Source: Candidatus Zixiibacteriota bacterium
GTDB lineage: Bacteria; Zixibacteria; MSB-5A5; GN15; FEB-12
DNA length: 6,134 nt
Assembly: GCA_003641345.1 (NCBI GenBank)
Contig: QNAD01000131.1
Span: 1-6,134, forward strand
Direction: 5' to 3'
Translations under genes and position numbers: made by a program
In this document: positions 1 to 5,750 of the stretch, piece by piece
Numbering within the stretch: the first letter of the stretch is position 1
Layout: each line of letters starts with the position of its first letter
The notes under the pieces: model-generated
What the model saw: only the letters and a program-made list of their open reading frames with translations
Databases searched by the model: none
What the model was told of the DNA's origin: nothing

Positions 1-96
1 AACCAGACCGGTATAAATTTCCTGGCCATAACCCTCAATTGGAGACATTGTCATTGCTATGACAAAAACAAATATAAATAGTAACAGCTTTTTCAT
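1..96 (-). CDS. N-terminus of an unidentified exported protein (partial, runs off the left edge)
   Basis: Thirty-two codons read leftward from an ATG at 96-94 and continue past the window edge. The peptide begins MKKLLLFIFVFVIAM, followed by T-M-S-P-I-E-G-Y-G-Q-E-I-Y-T-G-L-V. This is a classic Sec signal peptide: two lysines, a hydrophobic core of about 12 residues, then a more polar stretch with a plausible signal peptidase I site near G-Y-G/Q-E. The mature protein should be exported to the periplasm, outer membrane or outside. The start is supported by AAAGGA seven bases upstream. There is no cysteine suited to a lipobox. Too little mature sequence is visible to name a family. The gene lies 315 bp downstream of the protease stop and just beyond repeat copy 1, in the same direction. 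Confidence 0.75.
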   Translation of the reverse strand, partial: MKKLLLFIFVFVIAMTMSPIEGYGQEIYTGLV

Positions 97-103
97 TTTT
101 TTT

Positions 104-109
104 TCCTTT
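104..109 (-). promoter_or_regulatory. Ribosome binding site of the left-edge exported-protein gene
   Basis: On the minus strand this reads AAAGGA, followed by a seven-base all-A spacer and then ATG at 96. It is a good Shine-Dalgarno match and fixes the start codon of the partial gene at 1-96. Confidence 0.7.
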
Positions 110-119
110 CTGTACCTGA

Positions 120-164
120 TCTATCCTCAGTTACACTGCCTTATGACAGCTTTTCTATCCTCAG
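120..164. repeat. Pair of 11-bp direct repeats upstream of the left-edge gene
   Basis: TCTATCCTCAG occurs exactly at 120-130 and again at 154-164, a period of 34 bp, starting about 24 bp upstream of the left-edge start codon. In the leftward gene's sense it reads CTGAGGATAGA twice. Two identical sites at this distance could be a regulator-binding pair or the remnant of a short tandem duplication. No protein can be assigned. Apart from this, 97-230 holds only a short AAGGC/GCCTT hairpin (179-191). Confidence 0.4.
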
Positions 165-230
165 GACTCCTTAATGCAAAGGCTGTGCCTTAATTTTTCA
201 ATTTAAAAATCATTAAAGATAAGACCGATA

Positions 231-390
231 CAGATTTCCCGTCTGAAATATAAACTGTTTGTTTTCAGATATTTATACACTTTCAACCGTAAAAATACCA
301 TAAAAAATCAAAAAATATCATAAAAAAAGCAGAAATTGAAAATCAAACAATATGCAGTTACTGTCAAGTGTTTATGCGCATTTTATTGCA
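231..390. repeat. 160-bp dispersed repeat, copy 1
   Basis: This block matches 3417-3576 in the same orientation with no gaps and three substitutions (240 C versus 3426 T, 312 A versus 3498 T, 376 G versus 3562 A), about 98% identity. The flanks diverge at once on both sides. It starts 21 bp past the protease stop codon. It is AT-rich with long A tracts on the plus strand. It has an internal hairpin with stem TCTGAAA (242-248) and TTTCAGA (263-269), and on the minus strand a perfect TTGACA hexamer near its right end without a convincing -10 partner. It has no long open frame, no terminal inverted repeats that I can find and no obvious target-site duplication. Its class is unknown: candidates are a MITE-like element, a 3'-end intergenic repeat, or the scar of a segmental duplication. 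Confidence 0.93.
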
Positions 391-411
391 CAATTGAAAA
401 TGAAATTCATA

Positions 412-2067
412 TCATTGACATGGTGGAAGAGCTGAGCCACCATTAAATATATAATCTACAAAATACGTAACATCAGATATTCCAATATCGCCTGAAACAT
501 CTACATCAGCTTCTTTTTCACAAGCCGGTGCAAGACCACTATTAAAAAGTAAATCTACTATAAATGTTAAATCACTAATATTGGCAATATCATCTGGGTC
601 ATTGTTTGCGTTTCCTCTATCATTTAAACAACCATTTGTATAAGAACAATAATCCGTAACATACAAGGTTCCACTATAAAGTGCCGGAGTTATGCTAATA
701 CCTTCAGGTGTAGCCAAATCATTAATTTTATATCCTAAATCAACAGGAGTTATAGAGGTAACACAAGGTGATGCAATAGGAGAAATATCAAAATATAGTT
801 CTAAAACAGATCCAGCATTTGCAGGAATATTTGCAGTTTGATATAAATTTGAGTAAAAATATACCTCTATAATACCCTGACTTGGTACTATTGCTACAAT
901 CGAACCTGATGACTTATAATTGGTAGCTACACCTACAGGTAAATATTTTATGTATGTAGAATCTGTTGCAATTGAATCAAAAACAGGTGTTAAAATATTC
1001 GGATCATAGACATATCGTGCTTGAAATCCAGCAATATTTGTTGAATTTTTTAATTCAACTTCAATCTTCACATTTTGCTCACCTATCACACAAAAACCAC
1101 TACTTACCCCTAAGGAATCCTGTGTTAAATAATTTATGTTCTTATCTGGAATGCTTGGACATTCTTGCCAACCAAAAACAAAAATATTAATAATAAATTG
1201 AAGATCTGAAATTGTCAAAAATTTATTATCACAATTCAAATCTGTAGAAAAAACTTTTTCATCCCAACATTCAGAAGTACTATCAATATTTCCTAACATT
1301 AGATGCATCATATAAATAACATCTGATACGTTTATAATCTTATCGCAATTGATATCACCTCTAAATCCACAATTATACGGGCAACTATTATCGACTACTT
1401 TTTGAATAAAGGCTTCGGCATCGACTCGACCAGCACCATATTCAGGTGTGTAATCTCCAGTTAGAAAAGTTGTATCAGCAGTTTCTTTCAGCCACTTTGA
1501 GATTGAATCCACCGGTAGATCAGGTACATACCCTTTAGCAAGAGCCACCACACCGGCAACGATAGGCGCAGCTGCTGATGTCCCACTGAAAAGATAATCA
1601 TAAGAATTATTTAAATCAGTAGTCAACACTGCATATCCAGGTGCAGTAATATCTACAAAATTAGGAACTGGAATTGCACAAGATTCACAACCATAATTAG
1701 AAGTGCTCGACAAATTCCCATCTATGTGATAAGAGCCTACACAGGTGACAATATCTACAAATTGTTGAGGATACATAATCTTTGGAGCTGAATTAGGAGG
1801 TATATTTCCAGCGCTAGTAATAACTATAATATTTTCATTTTTTGCATTGACCAAAACATCATACAATGCAGTATCATAATTACCTACACTCCAACTAAGA
1901 TTGATAACATCGGCACCATCTGTTATCGCTCTGGAAATATCAACTATATAATCACTTCCATCAGTCGTATTATAAGGTAATAACTTTGCATCAGGTGCAA
2001 CACCTGCAATTCCTGTATCATTATTAGTAGCCGCTAACGCAACACCAGAAATAAGTGTTCCGCTCTT
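412..2067 (-). CDS. C-terminal fragment of the subtilase: partial S8 domain, dockerin, cohesin-like domain, dockerin
   Basis: The frame is open from a TAG at 2070-2068 to TGA at 414-412. A TTG at 1866 is the first nominal start, but it lies inside the conserved S8 domain and has no ribosome site, so it is not credible. Order of parts, numbered from that TTG: oxyanion Asn21 (S-A-G-N), catalytic Ser97 (G-T-S-A-A-A-P), end of the S8 domain near 158; a dockerin-like module at about 169-236 with two calcium-loop motifs (D171-x-N-x-D175 with S-D at 181-182, and D209-x-N-x-D213 with S-D at 220-221); a beta-rich cohesin-like domain at about 250-405 (K-I-E-V-E-L-K-N, I-A-G-F-Q-A-R-Y-V-Y-D-P, S-V-L-E-L-Y-F-D); a second dockerin-like module at about 413-484, its first loop degenerate and its second regular (D454-x-D-x-S-x-D460), ending G-G-S-A-L-P-P-C-Q. 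Protease plus both halves of the cohesin-dockerin pairing suggests an extracellular or surface role. The catalytic Asp and His are missing. Confidence 0.8.
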   Translation of the reverse strand, partial: KSGTLISGVALAATNNDTGIAGVAPDAKLLPYNTTDGSDYIVDISRAITDGADVINLSWSVGNYDTALYDVLVNAKNENIIVITSAGNIPPNSAPKIMYPQQFVDIVTCVGSYHIDGNLSSTSNYGCESCAIPVPNFVDITAPGYAVLTTDLNNSYDYLFSGTSAAAPIVAGVVALAKGYVPDLPVDSISKWLKETADTTFLTGDYTPEYGAGRVDAEAFIQKVVDNSCPYNCGFRGDINCDKIINVSDVIYMMHLMLGNIDSTSECWDEKVFSTDLNCDNKFLTISDLQFIINIFVFGWQECPSIPDKNINYLTQDSLGVSSGFCVIGEQNVKIEVELKNSTNIAGFQARYVYDPNILTPVFDSIATDSTYIKYLPVGVATNYKSSGSIVAIVPSQGIIEVYFYSNLYQTANIPANAGSVLELYFDISPIASPCVTSITPVDLGYKINDLATPEGISITPALYSGTLYVTDYCSYTNGCLNDRGNANNDPDDIANISDLTFIVDLLFNSGLAPACEKEADVDVSGDIGISDVTYFVDYIFNGGSALPPCQ

Positions 2068-2791
2068 CTAAATGCCACTGAAAACCAAATTCTGGATCAT
2101 TAGGAGTATAAGCACTGAACTCACATGAAAGTATTTTATCCTTAGTTTGATTCTTCATATTAAGTTGTCTGTTTATAGATTCATCTTCAATCTGATCATC
2201 ATAAATAGGTTCATTTACAACACCAACAGCTAATAAACCTTCAATTTCTTTTAGCTCTTTAATAACGTCATAAACATCAATCTTTTCATCAAACTTTATA
2301 TAATAATGTGTGGAAAGATCATGTCTTTTTACATATTTATTTAATTTATCACTCCATCCTAATGTATCTGAAGGAATAGCAGATTCAATCCGTCTTCCTA
2401 ACTCAAAAATTTTATAATTTAACATAACATCTAGTAATTTTGGAACATTTATTTCAATCCCATCAAGTTGTTTTTGAGTTTCAATTTTTTCAAATTTACC
2501 ATGCCTTTTTATACTGTCAATTTTTAGCAATCCAATAAGTTGCCAATCAGGAAAATCTTGTTTCTCTCTTTTCAAAATCTCTTCTACATCAGGATTAAAA
2601 TAAATTTTAGATACTCCATCAGGGAAAATAATCAATGGTCGAGGTACAGTCAATCTTACCTTACCTCTAACATAATAATCTTCTACTGGTCTTAAAGAGT
2701 CTGAAAAGGAAAATTCTGTTACAATAAAAATAGAAACCAATAATATAAAACAGATTTTTGTGGATAACTTTAAATGTTTTCTACAAACCAT
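2024..2791 (-). CDS. N-terminal fragment of the subtilase: signal peptide plus propeptide
   Basis: This 255-codon frame starts with ATG at 2791, fixed by AAAGGAGG six bases upstream. Residues 1-30 are a signal peptide (basic start, hydrophobic core C-F-I-L-L-V-S-I-F-I-V). Residues 31-155 are a charged region I do not recognise. Residues about 160-197 (T-H-Y-Y-I-K-F-D-E to V-V-N-E-P-I-Y) resemble the propeptides of secreted subtilases, which fold the protease and are then removed. Residues 229-241 (Y-T-P-N-D-P-E-F-G-F-Q-W-H-L) are the usual entry into the mature S8 domain. From about residue 243 the frame leaves the family, reads a cysteine-rich 13-residue tail and stops at 2024. That tail is an out-of-frame reading of the downstream protease sequence, so the natural product would have continued. 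Confidence 0.8.
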   Translation of the reverse strand: MVCRKHLKLSTKICFILLVSIFIVTEFSFSDSLRPVEDYYVRGKVRLTVPRPLIIFPDGVSKIYFNPDVEEILKREKQDFPDWQLIGLLKIDSIKRHGKFEKIETQKQLDGIEINVPKLLDVMLNYKIFELGRRIESAIPSDTLGWSDKLNKYVKRHDLSTHYYIKFDEKIDVYDVIKELKEIEGLLAVGVVNEPIYDDQIEDESINRQLNMKNQTKDKILSCEFSAYTPNDPEFGFQWHLEERNTYFWCCVSGY

Positions 2792-2797
2792 ACACTA

Positions 2798-2805
2798 CCT
2801 CCTTT
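2798..2805 (-). promoter_or_regulatory. Strong ribosome binding site of the subtilase gene
   Basis: The minus strand reads AAAGGAGG, a near-complete Shine-Dalgarno sequence, six bases (TAGTGT) before the ATG at 2791. It decides the start of the protease and indicates that high-level translation was selected for. Confidence 0.85.
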
Positions 2806-2860
2806 GTCATACAATTGTTGCATTCACAAAAAAATAATTTAAGAAGTCTGCTACAAAGGT

Positions 2861-2889
2861 AATATATGTATATTCTTGTCTCAGTTCAA
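2861..2889 (-). promoter_or_regulatory. Sigma-70-type promoter of the subtilase gene
   Basis: On the minus strand TTGAAC (2889-2884) is followed by a 17-bp spacer and TATATT (2866-2861). The -10 matches 5 of 6 consensus bases and the -35 matches 4 of 6, with ideal spacing. Transcription should start near 2854, leaving a leader of about 60 nt before the ATG at 2791. The promoter lies only 9 bp past the stop of the PDZ fragment, so the protease was its own transcription unit. No intrinsic terminator is visible between the two genes. Confidence 0.6.
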
Positions 2890-2897
2890 GTAAAATC

Positions 2898-3413
2898 CTA
2901 CCAGTCGGTTTTGACATTTACGAACATCGTTTTATTATTTCGCCAGATAAAGAAGATTATCTCTCTCGGTTGCTCCGTTTCAATCAATTCCATAATCCGT
3001 TCAACATCTTCGATTGTCGTTACATCTTCGTTATCTATTCGTTGAATAATATCACCAATATTCAAACCGCCAATATCCGTAAAACCTCCCTGTTTGATTT
3101 CAGACAGACGGACACCTTTAAAAGTTTCTTCGTTCTGATTTAACAACATATAATCTGAAAAAACGAGCGAACGAACAGTAAATTCAAAATTTTCATTTTC
3201 ATACTCGGGTGCATCCATCGCCGCAATAGGTGCTTTGCCCAATTCCACCAAAAGACTCAACGAATCCACACTGTCATCTATGGGTCTTAAAATAGATAAT
3301 TCCAAAGATGTTCCGGGACCCTGCTCAGCAATAGAACGCTGGAAGATTGGAATTTTTTCTTTGCGGTCAACTTCAACCTTCAATCCGTTTATGGCAATAA
3401 TAATATCTCCCAC
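2898..3413 (-). CDS. 5'-truncated PDZ-domain protein, HtrA-like C-terminal part
   Basis: The 171-codon frame begins inside a PDZ domain. Residues 1-60 (G-D-I-I-I-A-I-N-G to L-S-L-L-V-E-L-G) are the back half of one PDZ domain, lacking its carboxylate-binding loop and first strand. Residues about 75-168 are a full second PDZ domain with the motif G-G-F-T-D-I-G-G-L-N-I-G-D-I-I-Q-R-I-D. Tandem PDZ domains at the C-terminus are typical of HtrA/Deg-type periplasmic proteases and related PDZ proteins, where they bind substrate C-termini; no protease domain is present here. The frame is open upstream only to a TAA at 3461-3459 and contains no ATG. The nominal start is the GTG that encodes the conserved Val of V-G-D. 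Family-like sequence ends exactly where repeat copy 2 begins. Most likely the 3' remnant of a longer exported protein and non-functional. A GTG start with an AGGA supplied by the repeat is possible but would give a cytoplasmic fragment. Confidence 0.75.
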   Translation of the reverse strand: MGDIIIAINGLKVEVDRKEKIPIFQRSIAEQGPGTSLELSILRPIDDSVDSLSLLVELGKAPIAAMDAPEYENENFEFTVRSLVFSDYMLLNQNEETFKGVRLSEIKQGGFTDIGGLNIGDIIQRIDNEDVTTIEDVERIMELIETEQPREIIFFIWRNNKTMFVNVKTDW

Positions 3414-3416
3414 CTG

Positions 3417-3576
3417 CAGATTTCCTGTCTGAAATATAAACTGTTTGTTTTCAGATATTTATACACTTTCAACCGTAAAAATACCATAAAAAATCAATAA
3501 ATATCATAAAAAAAGCAGAAATTGAAAATCAAACAATATGCAGTTACTGTCAAGTGTTTATACGCATTTTATTGCA
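3417..3576. repeat. 160-bp dispersed repeat, copy 2
   Basis: Same orientation as 231-390 and 98% identical, with an offset of exactly 3,186 bp. Its left end abuts the truncated PDZ gene (the conserved L-Q-V-G-D reading begins at the junction) and its right end lies 36 bp past the typA stop codon. It carries the same hairpin (3428-3434 with 3449-3455) and TTGACA on the minus strand (3553-3548). The C-to-T difference at 3426 turns ACGGGA into ACAGGA on the minus strand, creating an AGGA suitably placed before the PDZ GTG codon; this may be coincidence. The placement suggests the repeat marks the breakpoint of an insertion or rearrangement that removed the 5' part of the PDZ gene. Confidence 0.93.
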
Positions 3577-3612
3577 GAGTGGAAATTACAGCTATATTAT
3601 TTATATTTCTAA

Positions 3613-5526
3613 TTATGCGGAAGGTCTATGTTGAAGCGTATTGGATCTTTCATCCATTACAAGCAGTTTTTTCTCGGCACGTTTTCGTTTATCAATATCC
3701 AAAATTGTTTTTCTAAGACGAATTGATTTAGGTGTTACTTCAACCAATTCATCATCTCTAATCCATTCCATTGCCTGCTCTAATGTCATTTTACGAGGGA
3801 CATCAAGTTTGACCCCAATATCTTTTGTGGATGATCGATGGTTAGTTAGATTTTTTCGTTTGGTTGGGTTGCATGTCATATCTTTATTGCGGGAATTTTC
3901 ACCGACAATTTGACCGTTGTAAATTTTTTCTGCCGGTTCAATAAAAATAACTGACCGTTCTTGAAACCCTTCTAAAGAATAAGCAGTTGCTGAACCGGTT
4001 TCAATACTTATTACAGAACCTTTGCTTCGTGATACAATATCCCCACACCATGCCCCATAGCCAGTAAAACGCGAAGCCATAATTCCAAGACCACGGGTAT
4101 CGGTCAAAAACTCTGACCTGTACCCAATTAATCCGCGAGTAGGAATTACAAATTCAATACGAATAGTGTTTGTACCGGCGTTTTCAACTGTGGTCAATTC
4201 ACCTTTTCGTTTGGCAAGTTTTTCAATGATGATTCCCTGATGTTCTTCGGGGACATCAATTATAAGTTGTTCCATAGGTTCAGTTATGTTACCATTTTCA
4301 TCAAAATGCGTTATAACTTCCGGACGGGAAATACAGAACTCAAGTCCTTCGCGACGCATCTCTTCAATTAAGATAGCCAAGTGAAGTTCACCTCGTCCTG
4401 AAACTTTCACTCCATCGGGACGCCCGATATCTTCCATCCGAAGAGCAACGTTGACACACAATTCTCTTTCGAGCCGTTCTTTCAATTGGCGAAGCATAAT
4501 AGCGGTACCTTCTTGTCCTGAAAAAGGTCCATTGTTCACTAAGAAAAACATTGAGAGAGTTGGTTCTTCGATTTCAAGAGGCTTTAAAGCTTCGTTAGTA
4601 TCTTCATTTTTAGAAAAAGTATCACCAATTCCAATTTCGGGAGGTCCGGCTATCCAAACAATATCTCCGGCAGAAACTTCATCAGTTTCAACTCTGGTTA
4701 AGCCGCGTGTAACCCACATGTGGATACCTTTAGCTTTTGAAAAAGAATCCAATATCCATCCTTTATCTTGAGATAGCGGATCGTTTAATTTAGTAATCAT
4801 TCGGGTAAAATTTTCACCTTTTTTAAGAGAACCCCGAAGAACCCGTCCACAGCCGATTTGACCTATATAATCATTCCAATCAAGAGAACTGACCTGCATC
4901 AAAAAATCCCCATCCTTATCAACCTGAGGAGAAGGAACTTCATCAATAATAGTCTGAAAGAGAGCTTCCATTCCTTTATGCTCTTGCTTATCTAAATCAT
5001 TAACAAACCATCCGTCAAGACCAGAACCGTAAAGTACCGGAAATTGTGCCTGTTCGTCGGTGGCACCTAATTCAATAAAGAGATCAAATGTTTTATTAAG
5101 AGCATAATCAGGACGAGCATTCGGGCGGTCAACTTTATTGACAATAACAATCGGGCGAAGTCCAAGCTTTAAGGCACGCATAAGCACATAACGAGTCTGA
5201 GGCATCGGACCTTCAATGGCGTCAACTAACAAAAGAACAGAATCAACCATAGAGAGTACCCGTTCAACTTCACCTGAGAAATCAGCATGACCGGGGGTAT
5301 CTATAATATTAATCAGATTATTATTCCAAGATACAGTACAATGTTTAGAACGAATAGTAATACCGCGCTCGCGTTCAATTACATTATTATCCATAAGTCG
5401 TTCAGCAACTTCCTGATTATCGCGAAAAGTCTGGGTTGCTTTAAAAACAGAATCTATCAGTGTCGTTTTACCGTGGTCGATATGTGCAACAATTGCAAGA
5501 TTGCGGATTCGGGCGATATCTATCAT
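3613..5526 (-). CDS. typA: Ribosome-associated translational GTPase TypA/BipA
   Basis: Complete 637-residue member of the TypA/BipA family, an elongation-factor-like GTPase that binds the ribosome and supports 50S assembly and growth under cold and other stress. The G domain is fully conserved: G1 A-H-I-D-H-G-K-T-T (14-22), switch I E-R-E-R-G-I-T-I (51-58), G3 D-T-P-G-H (76-80), G4 N-K-V-D (130-133), and a G-S-G-L-D-G-W (167-173) at the usual S-A-x-x-G-W position. Domain II, the EF-G-like domains III and V (G-R-G-E-L-H-L at 378-384, R-G-L-I-G-Y-R at 464-470) and the TypA-specific C-terminal domain (L-T-N-H-R-S-S, then D-E-L-V-E-V-T-P-K-S-I-R-L-R-K at 592-606) follow. It is about 30 residues longer than the E. 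coli protein (about 607), partly through a tail after the R-L-R-K motif. The start is supported by AAAGG nine bases upstream. Transcribed leftward, apparently alone. Confidence 0.97.
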   Translation of the reverse strand: MIDIARIRNLAIVAHIDHGKTTLIDSVFKATQTFRDNQEVAERLMDNNVIERERGITIRSKHCTVSWNNNLINIIDTPGHADFSGEVERVLSMVDSVLLLVDAIEGPMPQTRYVLMRALKLGLRPIVIVNKVDRPNARPDYALNKTFDLFIELGATDEQAQFPVLYGSGLDGWFVNDLDKQEHKGMEALFQTIIDEVPSPQVDKDGDFLMQVSSLDWNDYIGQIGCGRVLRGSLKKGENFTRMITKLNDPLSQDKGWILDSFSKAKGIHMWVTRGLTRVETDEVSAGDIVWIAGPPEIGIGDTFSKNEDTNEALKPLEIEEPTLSMFFLVNNGPFSGQEGTAIMLRQLKERLERELCVNVALRMEDIGRPDGVKVSGRGELHLAILIEEMRREGLEFCISRPEVITHFDENGNITEPMEQLIIDVPEEHQGIIIEKLAKRKGELTTVENAGTNTIRIEFVIPTRGLIGYRSEFLTDTRGLGIMASRFTGYGAWCGDIVSRSKGSVISIETGSATAYSLEGFQERSVIFIEPAEKIYNGQIVGENSRNKDMTCNPTKRKNLTNHRSSTKDIGVKLDVPRKMTLEQAMEWIRDDELVEVTPKSIRLRKTILDIDKRKRAEKKLLVMDERSNTLQHRPSA

Positions 5527-5535
5527 TAATCAAAA

Positions 5536-5540
5536 CCTTT
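5536..5540 (-). promoter_or_regulatory. Ribosome binding site of typA
   Basis: AAAGG on the minus strand with a nine-base spacer before the ATG at 5526. Moderate strength; it agrees with the family's conserved N-terminus (I-R-N-L-A-I-V-A-H). Confidence 0.55.
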
Positions 5541-5547
5541 CGATGAC

Positions 5548-5576
5548 AGAATAATCTGCCATATAACATATTTCAA
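5548..5576 (-). promoter_or_regulatory. Proximal typA promoter candidate (P2)
   Basis: On the minus strand TTGAAA (5576-5571), a 17-bp spacer and TATTCT (5553-5548). The -35 matches 5 of 6 and the -10 matches 4 of 6. Transcription would start near 5541, giving a leader of only about 15 nt that retains little beyond the ribosome binding site. It lies downstream of the leftward terminator at 5618-5648, so it could drive typA regardless of termination there. The short leader makes it less certain than P1. Confidence 0.4.
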
Positions 5577-5617
5577 AAAAAATCTACAGATTAAACTTTC
5601 AGGGAATAATCACGCAG

Positions 5618-5648
5618 AAAAAATCCGAACAGTTATTGACTGTCCGGA
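5618..5648 (-). terminator. Intrinsic terminator or attenuator in the typA upstream region
   Basis: In leftward sense the stem TCCGGACAGT (5648-5639), loop CAATA and ACTGTTCGGA (5633-5624) is followed directly by six T residues (5623-5618). The ten pairs are nine Watson-Crick and one G-U in the leftward RNA; in the rightward RNA the same position is an A-C mismatch and there is no U tract. The structure is therefore oriented for leftward transcription. No supported leftward gene lies just upstream. It begins about 13 nt after the predicted start of promoter P1 and ends 92 bp before the typA start codon, which suggests premature termination of the typA leader or a very short RNA. Confidence 0.7.
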
Positions 5649-5667
5649 CAATTATTAAGACTCGCCT

Positions 5668-5695
5668 ATTATAGGGTTTATTCTTATTTTGTCAA
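5668..5695 (-). promoter_or_regulatory. Near-consensus sigma-70 promoter upstream of typA (P1)
   Basis: On the minus strand a perfect TTGACA (5695-5690), a 16-bp spacer and a perfect TATAAT (5673-5668). Both hexamers match the Escherichia coli housekeeping consensus exactly; the spacer is one base short of the optimum. The predicted start is near 5661, about 135 nt upstream of the typA ATG. Transcripts meet the terminator at 5648-5618 almost at once. Confidence 0.7.
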
Positions 5696-5712
5696 TACAA
5701 TTTTTAAACTGC

Positions 5713-5750
5713 AAATAAACGGACTTAAGACTGTTTATTTAAGCTTTTTT
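5713..5750 (+). terminator. Weak rightward terminator-like hairpin
   Basis: Stem AAATAAACGG (5713-5722) pairs with CTGTTTATTT (5731-5740) across an eight-base loop; the one imperfect pair is G-U in the rightward RNA and C-A in the leftward one. AAGC and then six T residues (5745-5750) follow. The stem is AT-rich and the T tract is four bases away, so efficiency is doubtful. No rightward gene precedes it. It could block antisense transcripts leaving typA from entering the divergent gene. Confidence 0.3.

Larger units (their letters stand above)
412..2791 (-). pseudogene. Broken secreted S8 (subtilisin-family) protease with dockerin and cohesin-like modules
   Basis: Two leftward frames form one former gene. 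The upstream frame gives a signal peptide, a propeptide and the entry motif N-D-P-E-F-G-F-Q-W-H-L. The downstream frame resumes at G-T-L-I-S-G-V, continues A-x-T-N-N-D-T-G-I-A-G-V-A-P-D-A-K-L and then G-A-D-V-I-N-L-S-W, carries the oxyanion Asn in S-A-G-N and the catalytic Ser in G-T-S-A-A-A-P, and ends in dockerin-type repeats. In this family roughly 60-70 residues normally separate Q-W-H-L from H-G-T and hold the catalytic Asp (D-T/S-G) and His. Here they are nearly adjacent: Asp is absent, the codon before G-T-L is Ser and not His, and the frame shifts. The simplest reading is an internal deletion of about 200 bp (size estimated from family knowledge) at about 2062-2067. As read it cannot encode an active protease. 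Promoter and RBS look intact, so the loss may be recent, or may be an assembly error. Confidence 0.85.

Noticed and set aside
179..198. AAGGC/GCCTT hairpin followed by AATTTTT on the plus strand as a terminator
   Set aside because: Only five pairs, and no rightward gene lies upstream of it.
242..269. Terminator within the repeat hairpin
   Set aside because: The 7-bp stem has a 14-base loop and no T tract directly after it on either strand.
231..390. Insertion sequence or classic MITE
   Set aside because: No transposase frame, no clear terminal inverted repeats and no matching target duplications at the flanks of either copy. A degenerate or unusual element is not excluded.
2024..2070. Programmed ribosomal frameshift joining the two subtilase frames
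   Set aside because: No slippery heptamer stands out, and simply joining the frames still leaves the catalytic Asp and His missing. A deletion explains the data better.
231..3576. Integron-style cassettes with the repeats as attC sites
   Set aside because: The repeats follow gene ends in one orientation, but they are not overall imperfect palindromes, lack recognisable R'/R'' core sites, and one follows the housekeeping gene typA.
3235..5529. Rightward open frames over the PDZ and typA genes
   Set aside because: They are antisense shadows of well-supported leftward coding sequence, with no domain content of their own.
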